From: Brevundimonas sp. UBA5713
GTDB lineage: Bacteria; Pseudomonadota; Alphaproteobacteria; Caulobacterales; Caulobacteraceae
Reading direction: 5' to 3'
NCBI RefSeq assembly: GCF_002419815.1
Contig: NZ_DIGV01000016.1
Span: 14,059 to 78,058 of the forward strand
Length of the DNA: 64,000 bases
Each line of letters starts with the position of its first letter. Positions within the stretch are counted from its first letter, which is position 1. Shown one piece after another: positions 35,189 through 44,169 of the stretch. The position numbers and the translations under genes are program-made. The notes beneath the pieces are model-generated. The model worked only from the letters and a program-made list of their open reading frames with translations. It was not told the origin of the DNA and searched no databases.

Positions 35189-36751
35189 TCACTGGCCGAC
35201 CACCGACTCTGACAAATCCAAAAAATCGTGAGGTAATCGCACCCGCTTCCAGTCGACACCCTGATAGGAAATGCGATCTACAGCTTCTTTCAGAGCCGAC
35301 AGCTTGACGCTTCCATAGCCAGAATGAACGCTATCGAGTTCGTGACCCACAATCTCCATGGAGACATCTTCCCGAACATCGTTCGAGCGTAACTGCCCTA
35401 CAACGGTGTGCCGTGTGCAGTAAAAAACGAGCTTACCGACATCCATGACCCCCGGTTTCTCAATCCTGTCGACAAGCCTGTTCAGGAACTTGGACGCATC
35501 CGACGATACGTATCCATCGGCATCAAGCTCCAGCTCATCGAACAATCGGGTACGCCCCCGCGCGGACTGATGCTCGACAAACTTGGAAAGCCCCAGCTCT
35601 ATCAGTTGCTCGTGCAGTGGCACGCGGCGCAATGCCGCTTGGGACTTCAGGCTTTGCCCCTCGCCACCTTCGCGGATCACTAGGTACGGGATGCCGTCTT
35701 CCTCACCGAAGTCGGAAACCGCCAGAGCACAAATCTCGTTGAGGCGCGCTCCGGTGAAAAGTGCAATCAGCGGCACCCAGTAGCGGTAGTCTGAGACGCG
35801 CTTGTCACCCACTTGGTACAAGCCTTTTTGGCTAAGCGCCTTGGAGCCTACAAAGAGAGGTAACTCAAAAAGCGCAGCAACCTCACTGGCGTTGAACTCC
35901 CGCCGCTTGGTCGAGAGATCGGCCTTTCTGCGCTTCTCCGCAGCGATCCCATCAAACGGATTGGTTGGCAGCTTAGCCTTCAAACCATTCTTGATATGGT
36001 ACTCGTATACCCGGCGAAGAGGCGCGAGGTATTTCGTGTTGATCGTACCCGCATCAAGCACGTCTTCCTCGCCTTCATCACGGGCCTTTCCTATGCGGTC
36101 TTTGAAAGACAGCTCGCGGTACTGAGGACGTTTGACGCCGTTCGCTGGGTAATAGGTCAGGTCCGTTTTGTAGGACGCGGCCAACTCAGGCGTGATTTCG
36201 TTCAGATCAAGATCGCGGCCACACCATTCAACGAAGCATCGAGCGGCGACTCTATAATCCTTAACGCGCTTAGGCTTCAGGCTCTGAGCACGAGCTATCT
36301 CTGGCACGGCGATTTCAACCGCTTCTGTAAAGCTAAGGACCGCAGTCCCGGCTAGAGCCTCGGGCTCGGCAGGGGCTACAGTCATCGCATCGAGGTCTAG
36401 TACAGAAGCAGCTTGGCGACGCACTTCCGGTGGTGCTGCGCCATGTAGAATAGCGCGGGCCTCTCGTTGGAAGCGCTGCTTTTCGTCCTGGAACATTCTC
36501 AGGTGATCCAGAGCCATATCGACGCCGAGCGTCGTACCTTTTTTAAGCGACATGATCCGCTCAAGAGACGACCACATTTTCTTTGTCAATACAGAGAGTT
36601 GCGCAGCCCTATGGCGGGCTTCTGAGGGAACATTGGTACGCAAGCTCATGCAGAGCTCTTTAGACCTAACCACCACCTCCAAATGACGGGGGATGCGCGT
36701 CCGGTAATAGTAGGTTGCTGAACGCCTTACGATGTTCGTGGCGAGAGACAT
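35189..36751 (-). CDS. Tyrosine-type site-specific integrase of the island
   Basis: This 520-residue recombinase starts with a short DUF6538-like segment (SATYYYRTRIPRHLEVVVRS), has a SAM-like core-binding domain near residues 140-250, and a catalytic domain with the first Arg in FTGARLNEICAL, the His-x-x-x box in YCTRHTVVGQL, the second His in VGHELDSVHSGYGS and the nucleophilic Tyr at about 479. The frame extends into the tRNA (to 36862), but the ATG at 36751 begins the conserved region. It lies 73 bases from the tRNA-Ala 3' end and would integrate and excise the island there. No excisionase gene is recognised. Confidence 0.92.
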   Translation of the reverse strand: MSLATNIVRRSATYYYRTRIPRHLEVVVRSKELCMSLRTNVPSEARHRAAQLSVLTKKMWSSLERIMSLKKGTTLGVDMALDHLRMFQDEKQRFQREARAILHGAAPPEVRRQAASVLDLDAMTVAPAEPEALAGTAVLSFTEAVEIAVPEIARAQSLKPKRVKDYRVAARCFVEWCGRDLDLNEITPELAASYKTDLTYYPANGVKRPQYRELSFKDRIGKARDEGEEDVLDAGTINTKYLAPLRRVYEYHIKNGLKAKLPTNPFDGIAAEKRRKADLSTKRREFNASEVAALFELPLFVGSKALSQKGLYQVGDKRVSDYRYWVPLIALFTGARLNEICALAVSDFGEEDGIPYLVIREGGEGQSLKSQAALRRVPLHEQLIELGLSKFVEHQSARGRTRLFDELELDADGYVSSDASKFLNRLVDRIEKPGVMDVGKLVFYCTRHTVVGQLRSNDVREDVSMEIVGHELDSVHSGYGSVKLSALKEAVDRISYQGVDWKRVRLPHDFLDLSESVVGQ

Positions 36752-36761
36752 TTTGGGCCCG

Positions 36762-36790
36762 TGTGTAGCAGTTGCGTGTAACAACGCCGC
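36762..36790 (+). repeat. Right inner 29-nt repeat (candidate integrase arm site)
   Basis: It matches 27775-27803 at 24 of 29 bases, same orientation. It lies between the integrase start and the att core, so it could also act in integrase autoregulation. Confidence 0.5.
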
Positions 36791-36823
36791 TGGGTTCGCC
36801 CTAAGTGTCTGATTTTTCTGTCT

Positions 36824-36899
<76 letters not shown>

Positions 36900-36919
36900 G
36901 ACCGACAGGCAGGGCTGGG

Positions 36920-36948
36920 AGATAAAAGGTCGCAGAGCGGGCTGTCAA
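36920..36948 (-). promoter_or_regulatory. Promoter of tRNA-Ala
   Basis: On the minus strand TTGACA (36948-36943), a 17-base spacer and TTATCT (36925-36920) form a near-consensus housekeeping promoter about 20 bases before the tRNA. Confidence 0.7.
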
Positions 36949-37026
36949 TGGGTACCCCACACGGCCTTGGCGCGGGCGGTCGCGACAGGTAGAAGCGTTG
37001 CGAACCTCAAGCGGAAGACACCGACT

Positions 37027-37350
37027 ATGACCTTTGCCGCCACCCTCGTCGGCTTTCTGTTTTTCATCATCGGCGCTGTACTGCAGCTGCTGCTGATCGC
37101 GATCATTGCCAATGCGATCCTGAGCTGGCTGTTCGCTTTTGATGTGATCAACTATCGCAACCGTTTCGTCTATCAGCTGGCGACCATGCTGGACCGGCTG
37201 ACCTCGCCTATTCTAGCCCCGCTGCGCCGTTTTATTCCGCCGCTGGGCGGGATCGATCTGACGCCGGTCGTGGCGCTGCTGATCATTCGCGGCCTGCAAC
37301 TGTACCTGATCCCCTATCTGCACCTGACCTCGCTGAACCTGATCGGCTAA
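37027..37350 (+). CDS. yggT: YggT family membrane protein
   Basis: This 107-residue protein has two hydrophobic helical hairpins (FLFFIIGAVLQLLLIAIIANAIL and LTPVVALLIIRGLQLYLI) separated by the family motif RLTSPILAPLRRFIPPLGGIDL. YggT proteins occur in most bacteria, often near cell-division genes, and a role in osmotic or divisome function has been suggested but is not firm. The ATG at 37027 begins the conserved region; the upstream frame to 36967 is unlikely. It is alone, divergent from the tRNA. Confidence 0.9.
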   Translation: MTFAATLVGFLFFIIGAVLQLLLIAIIANAILSWLFAFDVINYRNRFVYQLATMLDRLTSPILAPLRRFIPPLGGIDLTPVVALLIIRGLQLYLIPYLHLTSLNLIG

Positions 37351-37482
37351 GCGCGGGGTCCGTTGATATTAAGACACGGCATGGCGATTTCGGCAGGGTA
37401 TCGCCATTCGGTGCTTGCGCCGCGCCATGGCCCTCCTAAGCTAGCGGACCCACCCACTGTGGCTGTGAAACTGTAGAGCCTT

Positions 37483-38364
37483 ATGAGCGGATTTAAGACA
37501 GTCGCTGTGATCGGTGCCGGACAAATGGGTTCCGGCATCGCACAAACCGTAGCGGTCGGCGGCTATCAGGTCAGGCTGTTCGACGCGGCCAGCGATCGCG
37601 CGACCCTGGCCATGGGCGAGATCGGTGCCAGCCTGGCCCGCCGTGCCGGACGCGGCCTGATTTCGGTCGATGACAGCCAGCAGTCGCTGGCGCGTATTCA
37701 GGTGTCCGACACCCTGCAATCGGCTGTCGATGGTGTAGACTTCATCATTGAAGCCGCCACCGAAGACGAAGCCGTCAAGAAACAGGTCTGGGCCGACATC
37801 GTCCCCTTCCTGTCCGATAGCGCCATTCTGGCGTCCAACACCTCTTCGATTTCGATTACGCGTCTGGCGTCGGTGACCGACCGTCCGGACCGTTTCATCG
37901 GCTTTCACTTTATGAAGCCCGCACCGGTGATGCGTCTGGTCGAGATCGTGCGCGGTATCGCTACCTCGGCGGCCACCTATGATGCCGCCGTGACCTTTGC
38001 CGAGAGCCTCGGCAAGGAAACCACCGAGTCCGAAGATTTCCCCGCCTTCATCGTGAACCGCATTCTGGTACCAATGATGAACGAGGCCATCTATACCCTG
38101 TATGAGGGCGTAGGGAACGTCAGCTCAATCGACCGCGCCCTGAAACTGGGGGCCAACCACCCGATGGGGCCTCTGGAACTGGCCGACTTCATGGGGCTGG
38201 ATGTTGTGCTGGCGATCATGAACGTGCTTCATGACGGTCTGGCCGACACCAAATACCGCCCCTGCCCGCTACTGGTAAAATATGTCGAAGCCGGCTGGCT
38301 GGGTCGCAAGAGCGGCCGCGGCTTCTATGACTATTCGGGCGAGACTCCGGTACCGACACGCTAA
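37483..38364 (+). CDS. 3-hydroxybutyryl-CoA dehydrogenase
   Basis: This 293-residue NAD-dependent oxidoreductase interconverts 3-hydroxybutyryl-CoA and acetoacetyl-CoA in fatty acid or polyester metabolism. It has the Rossmann motif VIGAGQMGSGIAQTVA, the catalytic histidine in FIGFHFMKPAPVMRLVEI, and the dimerisation region (FIVNRILVPMMNEAIY, LADFMGLDVVLAIM). Family length is 280-295 residues, so it is complete. The organism also encodes a PHA depolymerase (50435), which fits C4-acyl-CoA turnover. It overlaps the next gene by one base. A GCTAGC motif about 42 bases before the start may be its -10 element. Confidence 0.92.
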   Translation: MSGFKTVAVIGAGQMGSGIAQTVAVGGYQVRLFDAASDRATLAMGEIGASLARRAGRGLISVDDSQQSLARIQVSDTLQSAVDGVDFIIEAATEDEAVKKQVWADIVPFLSDSAILASNTSSISITRLASVTDRPDRFIGFHFMKPAPVMRLVEIVRGIATSAATYDAAVTFAESLGKETTESEDFPAFIVNRILVPMMNEAIYTLYEGVGNVSSIDRALKLGANHPMGPLELADFMGLDVVLAIMNVLHDGLADTKYRPCPLLVKYVEAGWLGRKSGRGFYDYSGETPVPTR

Positions 38365-38927
38365 TGACCGATATTCATCCCCCTGCTTCACGCCCCAGCG
38401 TTCTTGACCGCTTTCCCGGTGGCGAGCAGGTGGTGCCGCGGCGCACGCCGCAGGCCCGTGCGCTGGCCTCGCTGGCCGCAGCGGCGTGGCCGCCGATCAT
38501 TTTGACCCTGTTTGTCTGGCCGCCGCACAACTGGTTTTCGGGGCTGGATACCGACTGGCGCATCGTGTTGCTGATCGTCGGTCTTGTGGCGGCACCTTTG
38601 GGCCTGCTGCGTCTGGAAAAAGCGCGCCGTCCCAATGACGCGCCGTGGACGCGTCGCGCCGTGGTGGCCCGCTTTGTGATCTATGGCGGACTGCTGGCCG
38701 CTGTCTTGCAAGTGGCGATCGCTTTGGTGCTGGCCGTCACCTATGGCTTGGCGGGGCAAAGCTTTATTCAGGCCCTGGGCTCCGTAGAAACGGTTCTGCT
38801 GATCTTTGGCGTCGCGGGTGTGCCCGTGGCCCTGATGGTCGGTATCAGCTATGCCCTGTGGGGCGGGTTGTGCATGGCGTTCATCGCTTATCAGAAGGCT
38901 CCGGCCAAGATCCGTCGCCCGTTCTGA
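38364..38927 (+). CDS. Hypothetical membrane protein
   Basis: I do not recognise this 187-residue protein. It starts in TAATG overlap with the 3-hydroxybutyryl-CoA dehydrogenase gene, so the two are cotranscribed. Hydropathy by eye shows about four transmembrane helices: near 37-53, 66-82, 101-128 and 148-172. No enzymatic motif is seen. The proline-rich N-terminus is cytoplasmic by charge. It could support acyl-CoA enzymes or simply ride on the operon. Confidence 0.75.
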   Translation: MTDIHPPASRPSVLDRFPGGEQVVPRRTPQARALASLAAAAWPPIILTLFVWPPHNWFSGLDTDWRIVLLIVGLVAAPLGLLRLEKARRPNDAPWTRRAVVARFVIYGGLLAAVLQVAIALVLAVTYGLAGQSFIQALGSVETVLLIFGVAGVPVALMVGISYALWGGLCMAFIAYQKAPAKIRRPF

Positions 38928-38978
38928 TCCGGGCACGGCTGGCTTGGGGGAAAGCCGCTACCAGCGGGAGGGACAGCC

Positions 38979-40169
38979 GTGGTACCGACGCGCATTCAGA
39001 ATCTAGACGCCGTGCGTGGCATAGCCGTGCTGGGCATATTGGCGGTGAACGCCCTTACCTATGGCTGGCCGATGGAGGCCATGATGGCATTGGGCCATCT
39101 GCCTATGGCGGTCGATACCATGCTAGTCGGTTCTGACCGCGTGGCGGCATGGGTGACCGAGACCTTCTTTCTCGACAAATTCCGTACCCTGTTCGGCATT
39201 TTATTTGGCGTGTCTGTCTATCTGGTCGGCGGGGAGCGGCACGATACTGTCCGAAGCAGACTGATGAAACGACGGCTGGGTTGGCTGGCCGTGTTTGGCG
39301 TGCTGCATGGTCTGGCGCTGTGGTACGGCGATATTCTGCTGCTCTATGCGTGGACGGGCTTATTCGCCATGCTGATCCGCTCGGCACCGGCCAAGGTGCT
39401 GATCTGGGTGGGCGTCGCGATCATGGGCACGCTGTCGCTGATGCAGGCATGTCTTGGCCTGCTGATGCCTATGATGCCGACCGAACTGGCCGCTGCGTTC
39501 GAGGGCCACGCCGAAGTCACCACTTCGTCCCTACTGGCTACGGTCGAGCAGGTACGTGCGGGCATGGGCGGAGCGTTTCTGAACAACCTGCGGTCATGGG
39601 CGATTCTTCAGGGGGCATCCCTGACCGTCTATCTGATACCGACCTTCGGCCTGATGGTGCTGGGCATGGGCCTGTACAAGGCCAGATTTTTCCACGGAGA
39701 GGCCAGGCCGCGCGTCTATCTCATCCTGTTGGTATTGGGCGGGTTGGCTTTGATATTCAAAGCGTGGTCATCGTGGACCGAACTGAACGCGCCGATCGCG
39801 CAGATGCCGTCCATGGGGCTGAACATGGCGGCGTCATCCCTGTCGCTGTTGGTGTCGTTGGCCTATGCGACGATCATCATCAAACTGCCGGCGGTGTTCC
39901 ATTGGGCCACGCCTGTAGGCCGGATGGCCTTCACCACCTATCTGAGCCAGAGCCTGATTATGTTCTGCCTGTTCACCCTGCCATGGGGCCCGCACTGGTA
40001 TGGCCTGCTGTCGCCCGCAGTGTTCTGGCCCATCATCGGCACCCTCTGGATCGCGCAAATCGCCTTTGCCCATCTGTGGCTGAAAGCCTTCCGCTGGGGC
40101 CCGCTGGAATGGCTATGGCGCTCTCTCACCGAGGGTCGCCGCCTGCCAAACCGGCTGTCCAAGGCCTAA
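38979..40169 (+). CDS. DUF418 domain membrane protein (YeiB-like)
   Basis: This 396-residue protein starts with RIQNLDAVRGIAVLGILAVNAL, the signature of DUF418/YeiB-type membrane proteins related to heparan-alpha-glucosaminide acyltransferases. About ten hydrophobic helices follow, and the C-terminus carries the conserved FTTYLSQSLIMFCLFTLPWG and WLKAFRWGPLEWLWRSLT. The DUF418 group is thought to acylate surface polymers, but a reaction is not proven. The GTG at 38979 has a GGGAGGGA ribosome binding site. It is followed by hisS in the same direction. Confidence 0.88.
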   Translation: MVPTRIQNLDAVRGIAVLGILAVNALTYGWPMEAMMALGHLPMAVDTMLVGSDRVAAWVTETFFLDKFRTLFGILFGVSVYLVGGERHDTVRSRLMKRRLGWLAVFGVLHGLALWYGDILLLYAWTGLFAMLIRSAPAKVLIWVGVAIMGTLSLMQACLGLLMPMMPTELAAAFEGHAEVTTSSLLATVEQVRAGMGGAFLNNLRSWAILQGASLTVYLIPTFGLMVLGMGLYKARFFHGEARPRVYLILLVLGGLALIFKAWSSWTELNAPIAQMPSMGLNMAASSLSLLVSLAYATIIIKLPAVFHWATPVGRMAFTTYLSQSLIMFCLFTLPWGPHWYGLLSPAVFWPIIGTLWIAQIAFAHLWLKAFRWGPLEWLWRSLTEGRRLPNRLSKA

Positions 40170-40211
40170 GCCGCATTGCAGCGCGGGCTGTGTTGGCTTA
40201 ATCGCCTGCGC

Positions 40212-41681
40212 ATGACCGACATCCAACGCCCCGAAGCCCGCTCTCCCCGTGGATTTCAGGATCGCCGTGGCGGCGACCTGAGCGCCGAACGCCGCCTGAT
40301 CGCGCGCGTGTCCGAAGTGTACGAGCGCTGGGGCTTTGAAGGGTTGGAAACGCCTGCGTTTGAATATGTCGATGCGCTGGGCAAATTCCTGCCGGACACC
40401 GACCGTCCGAACGAGGGCGTGCTGGCGCTGGAGGATGACGACGAACAGTGGATCGCCCTGCGCTATGACCACACGGCACCGCTAGCCCGCTTTGCAGCCC
40501 AGAACTGGGAAACCCTGCCCAAGCCCTATCGCCGCTATGCCTATGGTCCGGTGTGGCGCAATGAAAAGCCGGGTCCGGGCCGCCTGCGCCAGTTCTGGCA
40601 GTGCGATGCCGACACTGTGGGTTCGGACCGTCCTGAAGCCGATGCCGAGATCCTCGCCATGGGCGTCGAGGGTCTGCTGGCCACCGGCCTGACGGCGGAT
40701 CAAGCTGTCATCCGCGTGTCCAACCGTAAGCTGTTTGACGGCCTGTTCGATGCGGGCGGTATCACCGATGCCAACCAGCGCCTGACCGCTTTGCGCGCCA
40801 TCGACAAATTCGATCGTCTGGGCATCGAGGGCGTGCGCCTGCTGCTGGGCGAGGGCCGTCTGGATGACTCGGGCGACTATACCAAGGGGGCCAATCTGCC
40901 GAACGCCCTAATCGGCGCGGTGGAAACCTTCCTCGCCTCGGTCAGCAATGCCGAGGCCAGTCGTTCGGAAGTGCTGGACACCATCGCGGGTCTGGGCTCG
41001 GGTCTGGGTGCCGCCGGCGATGCGGCTTTGAAGGAATTGGCCGCCATCGACCGCGCCCTGAACGCCATGGGCGTGTCGCAGGATGCGGTGAAGTTCGACC
41101 CGACCATCGTGCGCGGTCTGGAATACTACACCGGCACCGTTTTCGAAGCGGAATTGCTGATGGAGACCAAGGACGAAAAGGGTCGTCCGATCCGCTTTGG
41201 CTCCATTGGTGGCGGTGGCCGCTATGACGATCTGGTCGCACGCTTTACCGGCCAGCCGGTTCCGGCGACGGGATTCTCGTTCGGGGTGTCGCGTCTGGCT
41301 GCTGCGTTGCGCGCGGCGGGCCGTGGCGGTCCTGCCCTGCGCGGTCCGGTCGTGGTGATCGTCTTTTCGGACGATGACATGCAGCACTATCTGGATGCGG
41401 TATCGGAGCTGCGCAACGCGGGCATTGCCGCCGAGCTTTACCTCGGCCGTGCAGGCATGAAGGCCCAGTTCAAATATGCAGACCGCCGCGGTGCCCCGGC
41501 TGCGGTTATCCTCGGCGGTGACGAAATCGCCGCCGGTGAAGTGACCATCAAGGATCTGGACGCCGGTCGCGCCCAAGCTGCCTCGATTGCCAACAACGAA
41601 GAGTGGAAAGCCGCACGTCCCGGACAGGTGAAGGTGGCCCGCGCCGATCTGGTCACCACCATAAAAGGCATTATCGAATAA
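40212..41681 (+). CDS. hisS: Histidyl-tRNA synthetase
   Basis: HisS charges tRNA-His. The 489-residue protein has class II motifs: motif 1 near FQDRRGGDLSAERRL, motif 2 PVWRNEKPGPGRLRQFWQCD, the histidine-specific GLEYYTGTVFEA, and motif 3 GFSFGVSRLAAAL, then an anticodon-binding domain (VVIVFSDDDMQHYLDA). The start is taken at the ATG at 40212, as in relatives; the frame extends to 40176. The lack of hisG next door and the presence of the anticodon-binding domain speak against HisZ. Confidence 0.93.
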   Translation: MTDIQRPEARSPRGFQDRRGGDLSAERRLIARVSEVYERWGFEGLETPAFEYVDALGKFLPDTDRPNEGVLALEDDDEQWIALRYDHTAPLARFAAQNWETLPKPYRRYAYGPVWRNEKPGPGRLRQFWQCDADTVGSDRPEADAEILAMGVEGLLATGLTADQAVIRVSNRKLFDGLFDAGGITDANQRLTALRAIDKFDRLGIEGVRLLLGEGRLDDSGDYTKGANLPNALIGAVETFLASVSNAEASRSEVLDTIAGLGSGLGAAGDAALKELAAIDRALNAMGVSQDAVKFDPTIVRGLEYYTGTVFEAELLMETKDEKGRPIRFGSIGGGGRYDDLVARFTGQPVPATGFSFGVSRLAAALRAAGRGGPALRGPVVVIVFSDDDMQHYLDAVSELRNAGIAAELYLGRAGMKAQFKYADRRGAPAAVILGGDEIAAGEVTIKDLDAGRAQAASIANNEEWKAARPGQVKVARADLVTTIKGIIE

Positions 41682-41796
41682 GCTTCGAGAAAACTGACCC
41701 TGAAATCGTTAGTTATCAGCGATTACTTATAAAAGCTTCGATTTTGCCTTCACCCCTCGATTGACGCAGGGGCACCGTTCGGGCCAATTGATCTCA

Positions 41797-41914
41797 CTCG
41801 AGAGACACGGCGCGGACGCGTAGTAGTCACTTGGAGGCGTTTCGGGGAGGAAACGTCCGCTCCATTAGAGAGCGAGAAGGCCCGCTGCGATGTATCCCCC
41901 GCAGCGGGCTTTTT
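41797..41914 (+). ncRNA. Candidate small RNA with terminator
   Basis: A transcript from about 41797 to the terminator at 41879-41914 would be about 118 nt. It would hold the hairpin GGAGGCGTTTC-GGGGAG-GAAACGTCCGCTCC and the terminator. GGGGAGGAAACGTCCGCTCC resembles the GGAGGAAAGTCC-type P4/CR-I motif of RNase P RNA, but the rest of RNase P is absent. A purine-rich GGGGAGGAA loop could be an interaction site. The existence of the RNA is inferred from promoter-like and terminator signals only. Confidence 0.4.
41879..41914 (+). terminator. Rho-independent terminator in the hisS downstream gap
   Basis: GCCCGCTGCG and CGCAGCGGGC form a 10-bp stem followed by TTTTTC. It may end hisS readthrough or the candidate small RNA. 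Confidence 0.8.
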
Positions 41915-41983
41915 CATGCCTGCACGGTAGCTTAGCCCCACAATCAGAACGGTCGCTAATGGCGCGCAGCGCCTACCGGACAT

Positions 41984-42012
41984 GAAAAAGGCCGGTGCCG
42001 AAGCACCAGCCT
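41984..42012 (-). terminator. Terminator of the M13 peptidase gene
   Basis: GGCTGGTGC-TTC-GGCACCGGCC on the minus strand, followed by TTTTTC. Confidence 0.8.
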
Positions 42013-42042
42013 TGTCCATTCTTGAAAGTCTTTCGACTTTGC

Positions 42043-44169
42043 TTACCAGAGACGTACGCGGTCTTCCGGTGCGATGTAATAGGCATCGCCCGGCTGGACG
42101 TCGAATGCGGTGTACCACTCGTCCACATTGCGCAGCGGGCCAATGACGCGGAACTGGGCTGCGGAGTGCGGGTCGGTAGCGACCTGCTGGATCAGGGCCT
42201 GTTCGCGGTACTTCGACTGCCACACCTGTGCCCAGCCATAGAAGAAGCGCTGCTCGCCCGTGGTGCCGTCGATGACCGGAGCCGGTTGGCCCTTCAGCGA
42301 CAGGCGGTAGGCGTGTAGGCCCACGGCCACGCCCGAGGCGTCACCGATGTTCTCGCCCATGGTCAGGTTCGGGTTGATGGTATAGCCAGCTACCGGCTCA
42401 AACTTGGCGTATTGCTCGCCCAGACGGGTGGTCAGAGCCACGAAGTTGGCGCGGTCTTCCGGCGTCCACCAGTCACGCAGCACGCCATCACCGTCGGACT
42501 TGGAGCCCTGATCGTCGAAGCCGTGGCCGATTTCGTGACCGATCACGCCGCCAATGCCGCCGTAGTTCACAGCCGGATCGCCGTTCGGATCGAAGAACGG
42601 CGGCTGCAGGATGGCGGCGGGGAAGACGATCTCGTTGTTGACCGAGTTGTAGTAGGCGTTGACCGTTTGCGGGGTCATGCCCCACTCGGTCTTGTCGACC
42701 GGCTTGTCCAGACGCGACACGCGGTCGGCATAGCTCCACTGACGCATTCGCACGGCATTGCCGACCAGATCGTCGCCGCGGATTTCCAGAGCGGAATAGT
42801 CTTTCCACTTGTCCGGATAGCCGATCTTGACAGTGAACTTGTTCAGCTTGTCCAAAGCCGCAGCCTTGGTCTCGTCGCCCATCCAGGTCAGGTTCTGGAT
42901 GCGCTCGGCCTGTGCCAGACGCAGGTTGGCGACCAGCTCTTCCATCTTGGCCTTGTATTCCGGCGGGAAGTACTGCGCCACGTAAAGGCGGCCAGCAGCT
43001 TCACCCAGAGCGCCCTCGGCGAACGAGATGGCGCGCTTCTCGCGGGTGCGCTGTTCGGGCTGGCCCGACAGGTCACGGTCGCGGAAAGCCCAGCGCAGGT
43101 CGGCAAAGCGCTTGGACAGCAGCGGGGCCATCTGGTCGGCGGTGTGGAAGGCCTGCCACGCTTGCAGCAACTCGACCGGCGTCTCGGCATAGATGGCTGC
43201 CATCTTCGGCATGGCCGTGTCCTGACGCACGATCACGCGGTCCGCATGACCCAGACCCGCAGCCGTATAGAAGGCCTGCCAGTCAAAGCCCGGCGCTTCG
43301 GTCATCAGGCGCTGGATGGTGAACTCGTTATAGGTGCGGTCGCGGTTGCGGTTTTCCGCGGGGCTCCAGTGAGCCTCTGCAATGCGGTTTTCCAGAGCCA
43401 CGATCTGCGCGGCGGTTTCGGCGGGGTTTTCCCAGCCGATCTGGGTCAGCATGTCGGCGACATAGGCCTGATACTTTTCTTTCTTCTCGGCAAAGCGAGC
43501 ATCCAGATAGTAGTCACGGTTCGGCAGGCCGATGCCGCTGTGGCCGGTCGAGACCACGTGGCGGGTCGGGTTCTTGGCATCGGCCGAGACGCCGGCTCCG
43601 AAGAAGGCTGCGCCATAGTCGCCGTTATGGGCACCCATATAGGTGGCCATGGCCTCATGGCTGTCGATGGCGCGGATCTTGGCCAGATACGGAGCCAGCG
43701 GCTGGGCATCCAGCGCCTCGATGCGGGCTTCATCCATATAGGCGCGGTAGGCGTCAGCGATCTTTTGCTCGTCCGAGCCCGGCGTGAGATCGGTACGGGC
43801 CGCCAGACCCAGCACCAGTTCCTTCATGCGGTTGTCCGACAGCTCGCGCAGCAGCGGGAAAGAACCGTACGAGGTGCGGTCCGAAGGAATCACCAGTTGG
43901 TCCAGAGCCGCGCCATTGGCGTGGCGGAAGAAATCCTCGCCCGGACGTACCGAGGTGTCGCGGCCCGACAGGTCAAAGCCCCACGTGCCATAGCGCGGTG
44001 CATCTGTGCCCTTCCATCCGCCGTTGGCGGCTTCGGCCATCGGGGTCGAGAACAGGCTGACAGTCTCGCACACCTCGTCCAGGCAGGCGTGATCGTGGCC
44101 CGAGTGCGCCTGGGCGCTGGCCGGAAGCAGGAAGGCCGCAAAAGCAGCCCCGACTAGAAATTTCTTCAT
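42043..44169 (-). CDS. M13 family metallopeptidase (PepO/neprilysin-like)
   Basis: This 708-residue zinc peptidase has a cleavable signal peptide (MKKFLVGAAFAAFLLPASAQA) followed by a histidine-rich start, so it acts in the periplasm or outside the cell. The family core is intact: NAYYNSVNNEIVFPAAILQPPFFD, the zinc motif VIGHEIGHGFDDQGS with two His ligands and the catalytic Glu, the third ligand in MGENIGDASGVAV, and the C-terminal ALIQQVATDPHSAAQFRVIG and CxxW-like end DAYYIAPEDRVRLW. It would cleave oligopeptides. A 475-base divergent gap separates it from the TetR gene. Confidence 0.93.
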   Translation of the reverse strand: MKKFLVGAAFAAFLLPASAQAHSGHDHACLDEVCETVSLFSTPMAEAANGGWKGTDAPRYGTWGFDLSGRDTSVRPGEDFFRHANGAALDQLVIPSDRTSYGSFPLLRELSDNRMKELVLGLAARTDLTPGSDEQKIADAYRAYMDEARIEALDAQPLAPYLAKIRAIDSHEAMATYMGAHNGDYGAAFFGAGVSADAKNPTRHVVSTGHSGIGLPNRDYYLDARFAEKKEKYQAYVADMLTQIGWENPAETAAQIVALENRIAEAHWSPAENRNRDRTYNEFTIQRLMTEAPGFDWQAFYTAAGLGHADRVIVRQDTAMPKMAAIYAETPVELLQAWQAFHTADQMAPLLSKRFADLRWAFRDRDLSGQPEQRTREKRAISFAEGALGEAAGRLYVAQYFPPEYKAKMEELVANLRLAQAERIQNLTWMGDETKAAALDKLNKFTVKIGYPDKWKDYSALEIRGDDLVGNAVRMRQWSYADRVSRLDKPVDKTEWGMTPQTVNAYYNSVNNEIVFPAAILQPPFFDPNGDPAVNYGGIGGVIGHEIGHGFDDQGSKSDGDGVLRDWWTPEDRANFVALTTRLGEQYAKFEPVAGYTINPNLTMGENIGDASGVAVGLHAYRLSLKGQPAPVIDGTTGEQRFFYGWAQVWQSKYREQALIQQVATDPHSAAQFRVIGPLRNVDEWYTAFDVQPGDAYYIAPEDRVRLW

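Larger units (their letters stand above)
41682..42042. other. Intergenic region with candidate small RNA
   Basis: There is no ORF here. The left part contains a possible -35 TTGACG (41761-41766) and -10-like CCAATT (41784-41789). The middle shows a hairpin GGAGGCGTTTC/GAAACGTC-CGCTCC, the right part a T-run terminator, and next to the M13 gene its own terminator. Confidence 0.6.

Noticed and set aside
41840..41880. RNase P RNA (rnpB)
   Set aside because: Only about 20 bases resemble the conserved entry; the remaining several hundred bases and the conserved 3' part are missing.
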